The notes beneath the pieces are model-generated. The model was not told the DNA's origin and searched no databases. It worked only from the letters and a program-made list of their open reading frames with translations. A stretch of DNA of 64,000 bases, taken from Sphingomonas faeni (GTDB taxonomy: Bacteria; Pseudomonadota; Alphaproteobacteria; Sphingomonadales; Sphingomonadaceae). The DNA lies in NCBI RefSeq assembly GCF_003053745.1, contig NZ_QAYE01000004.1, positions 1-64,000 on the forward strand. The letters are read 5' to 3'. The translations under genes and the position numbers were made by a program. This document shows positions 1 to 8,538 of the stretch, one piece after another; positions within the stretch are counted from its first letter, which is position 1; every line of letters starts with the position of its first letter.

Positions 1-219
1 GAAGGACATATGAGAACGACTTAGCTTTAAACGATACTCCGAACCCTTGAGGAGCCCGGAAACCGCAAGCCGCCGCCCACATGTCCCTTCATCTTTACCT
101 ACAATGTCAAAGAGCCGACAAAAATACCGACACTCGCATAACCCTCTCTTCCGAGAAAGCTTGGAGCATCTGGTTTTCTTGCGACCGCCGCAGAAGCCGG
201 TGAGGCACTCCGCTGCGGT
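1..219 (-). other. 5' leader of an rRNA operon (16S gene lies left of the window)
   Basis: No convincing gene lies here. Read on the minus strand, the stretch starts just downstream of an rRNA-type promoter, contains a boxA antitermination site and runs out of the window at position 1. This is the layout of the leader upstream of a 16S gene. The short plus-strand reading frame at 47-232 has no recognisable similarity or ribosome binding site. That 16S follows is inferred from promoter plus boxA; no rRNA sequence itself is visible. Confidence 0.65.
102..115 (-). promoter_or_regulatory. boxA-like antitermination site of the rRNA leader
   Basis: Minus-strand sequence GCTCTTTGACATTG closely matches the bacterial rrn boxA (E. 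coli core TGCTCTTTAACA), where NusB/NusE bind to start antitermination. It lies about 110 nt downstream of the promoter at 226-254, as expected for an rrn leader. It also contains TTGACA and could be misread as a -35 box. Confidence 0.7.
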
Positions 220-225
220 GACACC

Positions 226-254
226 CCTCTAGGCGGGGTTCCGATTCGCGTCAA
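226..254 (-). promoter_or_regulatory. Probable rRNA operon promoter
   Basis: On the minus strand a TTGACG -35 element (249-254) is followed by exactly 17 nt and a TAGAGG -10 element (226-231). The strong spacing, the boxA downstream and the absence of any coding sequence fit a housekeeping sigma rRNA promoter firing leftwards. Confidence 0.65.
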
Positions 255-447
255 ACACAATCTTTCACATTTGTGGCAATTTTCTCGGATTGGCGCGTTT
301 AGGACGCCCCACCCCTTCCAAGCCGCTGATCACACTACGTTCGACGACCACGTCCCGCGCCTTTGCCGCTGCACGTCACGTCCGACGCCTTGGCTCGATC
401 GTCTCTACGTCATCGCCTTAAGCGATTGTGAAGGCCATTACCGCTAC

Positions 448-1959
448 ATGCCCGATACGATGGACACCGTGAGCCCCGCACCTGTCGCCGCCACTCCCGT
501 TCCCCGCGAGCCGAGTTCGCTCGCCGGACAGGTACGTAGCGCGTTGATCTGGCGGTCGGGGAGCCAGATCGTCGCGCAGCTCGTGCAATGGAGCGCCACC
601 TTCCTCGTCATTCGTATCCTGGCACCGTCGGATTACGGCCTGTTCGCGATGTGCCAGGTCATCCTGACCTTCATGGGGATGCTCAACGGCTATGGCCTCG
701 CCAGCGGATTGATCCAGCAGAAGACGATTACCGAGCGCGAAGTTCGCCAGCTGTTCGGCATGCTGATTCTGCTTAACGTCACGCTGGCGATCATACAGGT
801 ATCGTTGGCGCCGCTTGCGTCAGCCTATTACCGGCAACCGATCGTCGGTGACATGCTCCGGGTACAGGCGCTGCTGTATCTGACGACGCCTTTCATCGCG
901 CTGCCGTACGCATTGCTCTCCAGGGCGATGGACTTTCGCCATCAGGCGAAGGCCAACATCACCGCGTCGATCGCCTCCGCCAGCGTTGCCTTGGGTGGCG
1001 CGCTGTACGGTCTTGGGGTCTGGACGCTCGTGATCGCGCCGATCGTGCTGTTCAGCGTGCGCGGCGCGATGATGACGTGGAGCGCGCGGTCCCTCGTATG
1101 GCCGAGTTTCGACTTTCGCGGTGCTGGGACGATCGCGCGCTATGGCGGGGTGATGGCGGCGGGGCAACTGTTCTGGTTCCTGCAAAGCGAGACCGACGTG
1201 TTCATCGCCGGGCGCAGCTTCTCCGCACACACATTGGGAATCTACACGACGAGCCTGTTTCTGACGCAGATCTTCGTCTCGAAGTTCGTGCCACCGCTGA
1301 ACGAGGTCGCCTTCTCCGCCTATGCGCGGATGCAGGCCGATCCCGATGCGATCGGGCGGGCGTTCGTGAAGGGCGTCCGGATGGTGATGATCGTAGCGAT
1401 GCCGTTCTACATGGGGCTGGCCGCGACTGCCGAGCCGCTGGTACTCACCGTGCTGGGCGACAAATGGCGCGAAACGGCGCCGATCGTCCACCTGCTCGCG
1501 CTGGCGATGCCGTTCATGACGTTGCAGGTGCTGTTCACGCCGGCGTCCGATGCGCGCGGCCGACCAGGGATCGGCGTCCAGAACGGCGCGGTGGGGGCGT
1601 TGATCCTGACCACAGCATTCCTGGTCGGTGTCCAGTGGGGGCCGACCGGGATGGGCGTGGCGTGGATCGCGGCCTATCCCCTTTACCTCGGGATCAGCGC
1701 TTGGCGGACGCTGCCGGTGATCGGCGTGCGCGCGCGCGACGTGGCACGCGCGGTCGCGTCGCCGGCACTGGCAGCGATCGCGATGGCGCTGATCGTCGGG
1801 CTGGTGGATCGCGCATTGCCACCGCTCGACGCGCACTGGCGGCTGGTGGTGCTCGTCGCGATCGGCGCGGCGGTCTATGCGGCGTGGATGCTGGTCTTTG
1901 CGCGGGCGACCGTGCGCGAACTGATCGCCGTTGCGCGGAAGCAGCCGGTCGCCGCCTAG
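448..1959 (+). CDS. Oligosaccharide flippase family protein (Wzx/MATE-like)
   Basis: Polytopic inner-membrane protein of 503 residues, the usual size for Wzx/RfbX polysaccharide flippases, with hydrophobic segments from about residue 35 to the end. It likely moves lipid-linked saccharide units across the inner membrane for lipopolysaccharide or exopolysaccharide export. The reading frame extends upstream to 271, but those residues are Arg/His-rich and unlike the family, so I chose the ATG at 448 (460 is an alternative). It is transcribed away from the rRNA leader and meets the CBS protein tail to tail with no gap. No other polysaccharide genes adjoin it, so the substrate cannot be inferred. 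Confidence 0.85.
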   Translation: MPDTMDTVSPAPVAATPVPREPSSLAGQVRSALIWRSGSQIVAQLVQWSATFLVIRILAPSDYGLFAMCQVILTFMGMLNGYGLASGLIQQKTITEREVRQLFGMLILLNVTLAIIQVSLAPLASAYYRQPIVGDMLRVQALLYLTTPFIALPYALLSRAMDFRHQAKANITASIASASVALGGALYGLGVWTLVIAPIVLFSVRGAMMTWSARSLVWPSFDFRGAGTIARYGGVMAAGQLFWFLQSETDVFIAGRSFSAHTLGIYTTSLFLTQIFVSKFVPPLNEVAFSAYARMQADPDAIGRAFVKGVRMVMIVAMPFYMGLAATAEPLVLTVLGDKWRETAPIVHLLALAMPFMTLQVLFTPASDARGRPGIGVQNGAVGALILTTAFLVGVQWGPTGMGVAWIAAYPLYLGISAWRTLPVIGVRARDVARAVASPALAAIAMALIVGLVDRALPPLDAHWRLVVLVAIGAAVYAAWMLVFARATVRELIAVARKQPVAA

Positions 1960-2385
1960 TTACGCGGACTGGATATATTCGCGCATCGCCGCAGCATCGG
2001 CTTCGATCCGATCGATGCGGTATTTGACCAAGTCGCCGATCGAGACGAACCCCACCAGCGTGTCGCCGTCGATCACGGGCAGGTGACGAATCCGTCGCTG
2101 GGTCATCAGTGACAGCGCACCGATCGCCGATTCATTAGGTCCGATCGACTTTACCGCGGTGGTCATCACGTCGCCGATCCGCCGTTCGAGCGCCGCTGCG
2201 CCATCCGACTGCAGGCAGTGGATGACGTCGCGTTCGGAGAATATCCCGACGACCTTGCCGCCATCGAGCACCGGCGCCGCGCCGATCCGCTTCTCCGCGA
2301 GCAGGGCCACCGCCTGGGCCACGGTGGAGTCGGGGGTCAACGACTGTATGTCGCCCTTGTCCTTCAGGATCGCCGCGATCGTCAT
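1960..2385 (-). CDS. CBS domain-containing protein
   Basis: Small cytoplasmic protein of 141 residues made of two CBS motifs (about residues 10-65 and 75-130). It includes the typical AVALLAEKRIGAAPVLDGGK and RRIRHLPVIDGDTLVGFVS type strands. Stand-alone CBS pairs bind adenine nucleotides and act as energy or stress sensors; the partner here is unknown. It starts at an ATG at 2385 and is divergent from the small membrane protein at 2433. Similar proteins are often called inosine-5-monophosphate dehydrogenase-like, but no IMPDH catalytic domain is present. Confidence 0.88.
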   Translation of the reverse strand: MTIAAILKDKGDIQSLTPDSTVAQAVALLAEKRIGAAPVLDGGKVVGIFSERDVIHCLQSDGAAALERRIGDVMTTAVKSIGPNESAIGALSLMTQRRIRHLPVIDGDTLVGFVSIGDLVKYRIDRIEADAAAMREYIQSA

Positions 2386-2432
2386 CTTCGCCTCTCCTCA
2401 ACTGCGTATGTTGCGCTTGGCTTGAGGAAACC

Positions 2433-2747
2433 ATGTTTGCGCGGCAATGTGAAGCGATGACCGATCGACTGCCTGAACCACCGGCTGGGTTGGACGACCC
2501 GCATTACGCTGCATTCGCCTGGGCGCGGTTTCGCGGGATCATGGCGTGGATGGTGCTGGCGGCGGCGATATGCGTCGCGGCGATCATTGCGGCGATGGCG
2601 CATGTGCAAGGGCCGCTGCATCTTGTGACGATGCTGGCGGTGATGGGCGGGGTCGGCGGATCGGTGATGATGGCCGGACTGTTGATGGGGCTCGCATTCC
2701 TTAGTTCGGGAAGCGGGCATGACGAGAACGTGACGCGGCTCGATTGA
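2433..2747 (+). CDS. Small two-TM membrane protein of unknown function
   Basis: Protein of 104 residues that I do not recognise. Two hydrophobic segments (about residues 35-57 and 65-92) predict an inner-membrane hairpin with a short acidic N-terminus. The ATG at 2433 is preceded by a good GAGGAAA Shine-Dalgarno sequence at 4 nt; an internal ATG at 2457 would give a more conventional N-terminus. It ends about 30 nt before a bidirectional terminator, so it is probably monocistronic. Confidence 0.65.
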   Translation: MFARQCEAMTDRLPEPPAGLDDPHYAAFAWARFRGIMAWMVLAAAICVAAIIAAMAHVQGPLHLVTMLAVMGGVGGSVMMAGLLMGLAFLSSGSGHDENVTRLD

Positions 2748-2776
2748 GCGGGCTGCGCTAATATAGTCGGGCATGA

Positions 2777-2813
2777 AAAAGGCCGGTGTCGCGTTAAGCG
2801 GCACCGGCCTTTT
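2777..2813. terminator. Bidirectional intrinsic terminator
   Basis: A 12-bp perfect stem (2777-2788 with 2802-2813, core GGCCGGTG/CACCGGCC) is bracketed by an A-run on the left and a T-run on the right. It can therefore stop transcription from both the small membrane gene (plus) and the DUF4167 gene (minus), which converge on it. Confidence 0.85.
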
Positions 2814-2854
2814 CAGGTCTTGGCGAAACCCCGGAGGAGTCCGGGATGGCGGCT

Positions 2855-4087
2855 TCAGCCTGCGACCTCGTCCGGTACCGCACGAACGCGGCGACGGCGG
2901 GGCTTTTCTTCGGGCGCAGCATCGGCGGCGGGCGAGTCCTTCGCAGGTGCTGGCGCCGGTGTTATTGCCGAGATCCCGAGCGATGGCGGCAGGCGGTCCG
3001 CGTCGAATGCGGTCGGTGCCGCATCTTCGGTCGCGCCCTGGTCCTGAGCGACGGGTGCGTCGAGGCTGCGATCGCGGCGCGGGCGACCGCGACGGCGGGG
3101 CTGCTCCTCGGTCGCTGCGACAGGCGCGGCGGTCTCGACGGCTTCGGTCGGCTGGGCCGCCTGCTCGGGGGCTTCGGTTACCGAGCGGACCGCATCGGCT
3201 TCGGAGTCCTGGTTGGCGTTGGCGACCGGCGCGCTCACGCGGGGCGTGCGGCGGATCGTCTCGCGCTGCGGCGCATCGCGGTAATCGCTGCGGGGCTCGC
3301 GGACCTGCTCGTCGCGCGGCTGGGTCTCGCGTGCCTGTGCCTCGCGGGCCTGATCCTGCTCTTCGCCGTTGCGGTCGTCGCGGGGCTGAGCATCACGCGA
3401 CTGGGCATCACGCGGTTGGGCGTTGCGCTGGTTGCGCGGATTGTCGCCCCGGACGCGGTCTTCGCGCTGCCCATCGTTACGCGCCTGAGCGTCGTTGCGC
3501 TGACCCTCATTACGGGGGCCATCGTTACGCTGGCCCTCGTAGCGGTTGTTCTCGTACCGCGGACGATCTTCACGCTGAGGGCGGTCCTCGCGATTCTGAG
3601 TGTCACGATTCTGACGGGGCGCGTTCTGGTACTGGCCGTTCTGCTGGCCACCGTTCTGCTCGCCACGAGGCTGCTCGGGCGTACCCTGCTGCTCGCCGGA
3701 GCGGATCGGTTCGCCCTCGTCGCCGTAATCGTCGTCGCCGTCGAGATCAAACGGCTGCTGGCGGCGTGGCTGCTGCTGTGCCTGCGGCTGGCTCTCTTCG
3801 AAGCGGGCACGGGTTTCGCTCAGGACGCGGAAATAATGATCCGCGAACTGGAGGTAATATTCGATGTTGACGCGGTCGCCCTGTTGCTGCGCGTCGCGTG
3901 CGAGGTTCTTGTACTTCTCGTACAGCTGGCTCGCGTTGCCGCGCGCGCGGCTGTCGATGCGGTTGCCGGTGTCGCGACCACCCTGGCCGCCGCCGCCACC
4001 CTGGCGTTGACCGCCACCACTACCGCCGCCGCCATTATTATTGTTGCCACGACCGCGACGGCGGCCGGCTTGCCGGTTGTTGATCAA
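2855..4087 (-). CDS. DUF4167 domain-containing protein
   Basis: 410 residues. The N-terminal ~45 residues are a basic, Asn/Gly-rich tract. They are followed by the conserved DUF4167 core (about 50-100: ARGNASQLYEKYKNLARDAQ, then VNIEYYLQFADHYFRVL). The rest, to about residue 285, is a disordered Arg/Asp/Gln tract of imperfect QPRD/AQSRD/NDGQ repeats, followed by an Ala/Pro/Glu-rich tail. The family is restricted to alphaproteobacteria and uncharacterised; the charged tract suggests nucleic-acid binding (inference). It follows hisS-prfA-prmC on the same strand after a 256-bp gap, so it likely has its own promoter. The repetitive tract leaves a long spurious frame on the opposite strand. Confidence 0.88.
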   Translation of the reverse strand: MINNRQAGRRRGRGNNNNGGGGSGGGQRQGGGGGQGGRDTGNRIDSRARGNASQLYEKYKNLARDAQQQGDRVNIEYYLQFADHYFRVLSETRARFEESQPQAQQQPRRQQPFDLDGDDDYGDEGEPIRSGEQQGTPEQPRGEQNGGQQNGQYQNAPRQNRDTQNREDRPQREDRPRYENNRYEGQRNDGPRNEGQRNDAQARNDGQREDRVRGDNPRNQRNAQPRDAQSRDAQPRDDRNGEEQDQAREAQARETQPRDEQVREPRSDYRDAPQRETIRRTPRVSAPVANANQDSEADAVRSVTEAPEQAAQPTEAVETAAPVAATEEQPRRRGRPRRDRSLDAPVAQDQGATEDAAPTAFDADRLPPSLGISAITPAPAPAKDSPAADAAPEEKPRRRRVRAVPDEVAG

Positions 4088-4153
4088 GCTTGTGTCCTCA
4101 GTCGTCGAACCAAAATCTGGTCGTGCTCCGAAATGCGGTGCAAACCCCCGTCG

Positions 4154-4183
4154 CGCACCGACGATCTAGACGAGATCGGTGCG
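4154..4183. other. Hairpin in the leader of the DUF4167 gene
   Basis: An 8-bp perfect inverted repeat (CGCACCGA ... TCGGTGCG) with a 14-nt loop lies in the otherwise featureless 256-bp gap 4088-4343, about 70-100 nt upstream of the DUF4167 start. There is no T-run, so it is not a standard terminator. It could be an mRNA leader structure or an operator; nothing else is recognisable in the gap. Confidence 0.3.
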
Positions 4184-4343
4184 TCGAACTTGCCAGGGCC
4201 GCCGGACTGCAGCGACCTCAAAGCGAAGGATGCGGGTCATCGCTCTAAACCGACCAATCGTCGAGAGTGCGTGCCCCTGCCCGCGTGATAGCGGCCGCAA
4301 GGGACCTACTACAAGCGAAATGTGAGGTTTAGCGCCATATTGT

Positions 4344-5210
4344 TCAAGTCGCGGGGGCGTGGGTTGCCACTAACGCACGCGCGTTGCCGCCATAGTCGTG
4401 GTGGAGCGCGACGTGCAGGCCCTGCGCTTCGAGCAACGCGGTGACGGGGGCGGCCTGCGTCGAGCCGATCTCGATCACCGCCGCGCCGCCGGGGGCGATC
4501 AAGGCGGGGAGTTGTTCGGCGAGGATGCGGTAGTCGTCTAGCCCGTCTGCGCCGGCGAAGAGCGCGGCGTGGGGTTCGTGGTCGTGGACTTCGGACGGGA
4601 GCTGTTCGGCGGTGGCGATGTAGGGGGGGTTGGCGAGGATCAGGTCGAACTGGCCGACGATCGCGCTGGCCCAGCTGGAGCGGATGAACTGCGCGCGGTC
4701 GGCCATGCCTAGGGTTGCGGCGTTGGCGCGGGCGTAGGCGAGCGCTTGGGGGGAATAGTCTACGCCGAGGCCTTGCGCTGGCCATTCGTCGAGCGCCGCG
4801 AGGAGCAATGTGCCGGGTCCGGTGCCGAGGTCGAGTATCGTTGCGGGGGCACGGCCTGCGAAGTGCGCTTGGGCTGCGATCAGGAGCGTTTCGCTGTCGG
4901 CGCGGGGGACGAGTGCGCCAGGGCCGACGGCGAGGTCGATCGACCAGAAGCCGCGGGAGCCGGTGATGTAGGCGATCGGCTCGTGGTTGAGGCGGCGGTC
5001 GACGAACGCGGCGAAGGTGTCGGGGACGGTGTAGCGATCGGGGTCGAGGAGGATCGCGTTGCGCTCGACGCCGAGCGCGTGCGCCATCAGGAGTTCCGCG
5101 TCGAGGCGGGGGGTGGCGGAGAAGGTGAGGCGCGCAGCGGCGGTGGCGAGGGCTGCGCTTACCCCCCCGCCCGCTTGCGGGAGGGGGTTGCGGGGTGGGC
5201 ACGCGCTCAC
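4344..5210 (-). CDS. prmC: Release factor N5-glutamine methyltransferase PrmC
   Basis: Methylates the GGQ glutamine of release factors RF1/RF2 using S-adenosylmethionine. Visible features are the N-terminal helical region (PRLDAELLMAHALG), the SAM loop (ILDLGTGPGTLLLAAL) and the substrate-binding NPPY motif (LILANPPYIA). From the GTG at 5210 the protein has 288 residues, near the family norm of about 280. The family's normal first residue would fall near 5155-5175, but there is no start codon there, because a palindromic element occupies the site. Translation must start at the GTG at 5210 or the ATG at 5282, both inside that element. It is the third gene of hisS-prfA-prmC. Confidence 0.9.
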   Translation of the reverse strand: MSACPPRNPLPQAGGGVSAALATAAARLTFSATPRLDAELLMAHALGVERNAILLDPDRYTVPDTFAAFVDRRLNHEPIAYITGSRGFWSIDLAVGPGALVPRADSETLLIAAQAHFAGRAPATILDLGTGPGTLLLAALDEWPAQGLGVDYSPQALAYARANAATLGMADRAQFIRSSWASAIVGQFDLILANPPYIATAEQLPSEVHDHEPHAALFAGADGLDDYRILAEQLPALIAPGGAAVIEIGSTQAAPVTALLEAQGLHVALHHDYGGNARALVATHAPAT

Positions 5211-5313
5211 CGCGGACGCACCGGTTGCGATGGATCGGAAGACCCGAACGCAACGCCCGTCTGGAACCGGCCGCGAGCCCACCCCCCGGCCCCCTCCCGC
5301 TTGCGGGAGGGGG
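5161..5313. repeat. Paired palindromic element overlapping the prmC start (family D-like)
   Basis: Two arms carry the same hairpin (CCCGCTTGCGGG with flanking G/C runs) at 5161-5199 and 5276-5313, in opposite orientation and about 75 bp apart. The left arm ends GGGGTGGGC and the right begins GCCCACCCCC, so the element is an imperfect inverted pair. It fills the prfA-prmC junction and encodes the first ~17 residues of PrmC (for example PPRNPLPQAGGG). Confidence 0.85.
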
Positions 5314-5327
5314 GGAAGTAGGCGGGC

Positions 5328-6397
<1,070 letters not shown>

Positions 6398-6401
<4 letters not shown>

Positions 6402-7753
6402 AGCTTCTTTTCTCGAAGCAGCACAAGCCCGTCGGACCCGACCGGCGTACTGACTTCAAATGCATCACGTAACGCAGCAAAAATTCGCGCCGTTAGCTTA
6501 CCATCAATTTCGACACCATCTGTCCCGAGGGAATATCGGATCGTGGCAATGACTGGGTCATTTAAGGCCAAATCTTCGGCGGTGAGAACGTCATTGGGTT
6601 CCCAGCGCCTCAAATTAAGTCGCGCTATGACATTCGCTTTGTTAGCAAGTTCGAACTGGCGCTTCGGTTTGCCCTTAAACGGGCCCGCAAACGATATGTT
6701 CGCCCGCCGTAGCGACGTAGCTATTTTGATCAGCGCTGCTTCCGAGCGACTGCTATCATCAATCAGGCCAACCTGAGGTCGGTCAGCCTCTTCCAGCTCG
6801 CAAAGCCACATCAACCGCTCGACGCCAGCGGCCCAGCCGACGCCGGCCGTATCCGGCCCACCGAGCGAGCCGATCAGCCCGTCATATCGCCCGCCCGCCA
6901 GCACGGTCCCCTGTGCACCCAGCCGGTCGGTCACGAACTCGAACGCGGTGTGGCGGTAGTAATCGAGGCCGCGGACTAGGCGCGCATTGCGCTCCCATGC
7001 GACGCCCGCCGCATCGAGCCCGGCCGTCACCGCCTCGAAGAACGCGCGCGCCTCGGGCGTCAGATACGCATCGATATCGGGCGCGCTGTCGGCGATCGGG
7101 CGGTCGCGCGGGTCCTTCGAATCGAGGATCCGCATCGGGTTCTTTTCGAGCCGCGTCAGGCTGTCCTCGGACAGTTCCCCGCGGTGCGCCTCGAAATGCG
7201 CGACCAGCGCCTCGCGCCAGGCGTCGCGCGTCGCCGCGTCGCCCAGCGTGTTGAGCTGCAACGTCACGCCCTCGGAAATGCCGAGTTCGCGCAGCAACTG
7301 GTCCGCCAGCACGAGCAGTTCGACGTCCGCCGCTGGTTCAGCCGCACCGATCACCTCGGCGTCGATCTGGTGGAACTGGCGGAAGCGCCCCTTTTGCGGG
7401 CGCTCGTAGCGAAACACCGGGCCGCTGGTGGTGAGCTTCAGCGGCGCGAACTGCTGCCAGCCTTCGGTCAGGTACGCGCGCGCAATGCCGGCGGTGAACT
7501 CGGGCCGCAGCGTCAGCGAATCCCCGCCGCGATCCTCGAACGTGTACATCTCCTTCGACACGACATCGGTCGTCTCGCCGAGCGAGCGCGCGAACACCGC
7601 GGTCGACTCGAACACCGGGATGTCGATGCGCTGGAAGCAATACAGCGCCCGCACCCGTTCGAACGTGGCAAGGACGTGAGCGAACCGGCGCTGCTCGTCG
7701 CCGAAAATGTCCTGGGTGCCACGGATGCGGCGCGGGGTTTCTGTCTTGGCCAT
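6398..7753 (-). CDS. hisS: Histidine--tRNA ligase
   Basis: Charges tRNA-His. Class II core: motif 1 region near [16 protein letters not shown], motif 2 [19 protein letters not shown], the HisA block [15 protein letters not shown] and motif 3 [13 protein letters not shown]. From the ATG at 7753 the protein has 451 residues, about 30 more than most alphaproteobacterial HisRS. The last ~130 residues (anticodon-binding region, from about [13 protein letters not shown]) are encoded by 6398-6790, where base composition drops to about 50% G+C (29/60 at 6481-6540, 30/60 at 6601-6660) against 45/60 at 6841-6900. This 3' end looks acquired. First gene of hisS-prfA-prmC. Confidence 0.95.
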
Positions 7754-7802
7754 GATGCGCGCGTATCTAGGCGACGTGCCCACGAAGCGCTAGCGCTGTG
7801 GC

Positions 7803-8456
7803 ATGACTGAAAAAGCCAGATATTGGGGTCTCGGCCAACGCGTTGCCCCGCCGCGCTTCATCCTGTTCGTGCTGGTCTTCGCGATCGGGCTGGCCACGCT
7901 GATCCCGCGGTTCGGGCTCGGGCGGGGCACGATGGCGGCGTTCGACGTCGCCGCGGTCGTGTTCCTGATCGCGGTGTCGACCTTGTTCCGCAACGCCACC
8001 GCCGCCCGAATGCGTCGCGCGGCGGAAGAGAACGACGCCAACCGCGCCGTGCTGCTCGGGTTCAGCGGCACGATCATGCTGGTCATCCTGGTCGCGGTCG
8101 CCAAGGAATTGCAGGGCAAGAACGACGCGGTCGGGATCGCGCTGACGATCACGACGCTGGCGCTCGCGTGGCTGTTCTCGAACATGATCTACACGCTGCA
8201 TTACGCGCATCTCTATTATGTCGACGATCCGGATGGGAAGGACGCGAAGGGCCTCGATTTCCCGAGCTGCGACGAGCCCGATTACTGGGACTTCGCCTAT
8301 TTCGCGTTCACGCTGGGGATGACGTTCCAGACCTCGGACGTCGAGATCACGTCGCGCCGGGTCCGCAAAGCCGCGCTCGGCCAGTGCATGGCGGCGTTCG
8401 TGTTCAACATCGGCGTGCTCGCGTTCACGATCAACGTGCTCGGGAGTGCTGGCTGA
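7803..8456 (+). CDS. DUF1345 domain-containing membrane protein
   Basis: 217 residues with about five hydrophobic segments and the DUF1345 signature in the C-terminal half (NMIYTLHYAHLYY and YFAFTLGMTFQTSDVEITSR). The family is an uncharacterised inner-membrane protein widespread in proteobacteria. It starts at an ATG at 7803, 49 nt from the divergent hisS start, so the two likely share a promoter region. Confidence 0.9.
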   Translation: MTEKARYWGLGQRVAPPRFILFVLVFAIGLATLIPRFGLGRGTMAAFDVAAVVFLIAVSTLFRNATAARMRRAAEENDANRAVLLGFSGTIMLVILVAVAKELQGKNDAVGIALTITTLALAWLFSNMIYTLHYAHLYYVDDPDGKDAKGLDFPSCDEPDYWDFAYFAFTLGMTFQTSDVEITSRRVRKAALGQCMAAFVFNIGVLAFTINVLGSAG

Positions 8457-8538
8457 GGGTACCGGGTAAAGGACTGGACGGCTGCCCTTTATCGCGATTA
8501 CACCTCGGGTCATCGTCTCTTAGCCGGAAGGCCCTTCC

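Noticed and set aside
102..115. TTGACA as a -35 box in the leader
   Set aside because: It is part of a boxA match downstream of a better promoter, and no convincing -10 follows at 17 nt.
47..232. 61-residue plus-strand reading frame in the rRNA leader
   Set aside because: No ribosome binding site, no recognisable domain, and it runs antisense through the rrn promoter and boxA.
271..447. N-terminal extension of the flippase frame
   Set aside because: The residues are unlike the family and lack hydrophobic character; the ATG at 448 gives the normal length.
820..1836. 338-residue frame opposite the flippase gene
   Set aside because: Arg/His-rich shadow typical of antisense frames in high-G+C genes; no domain.
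2846..4288. 480-residue plus-strand frame opposite the DUF4167 gene
   Set aside because: Low-complexity Leu/Val/Ala translation of the antisense of a charged repeat tract; no start signal or homology. The minus-strand frame has the recognisable DUF4167 core.
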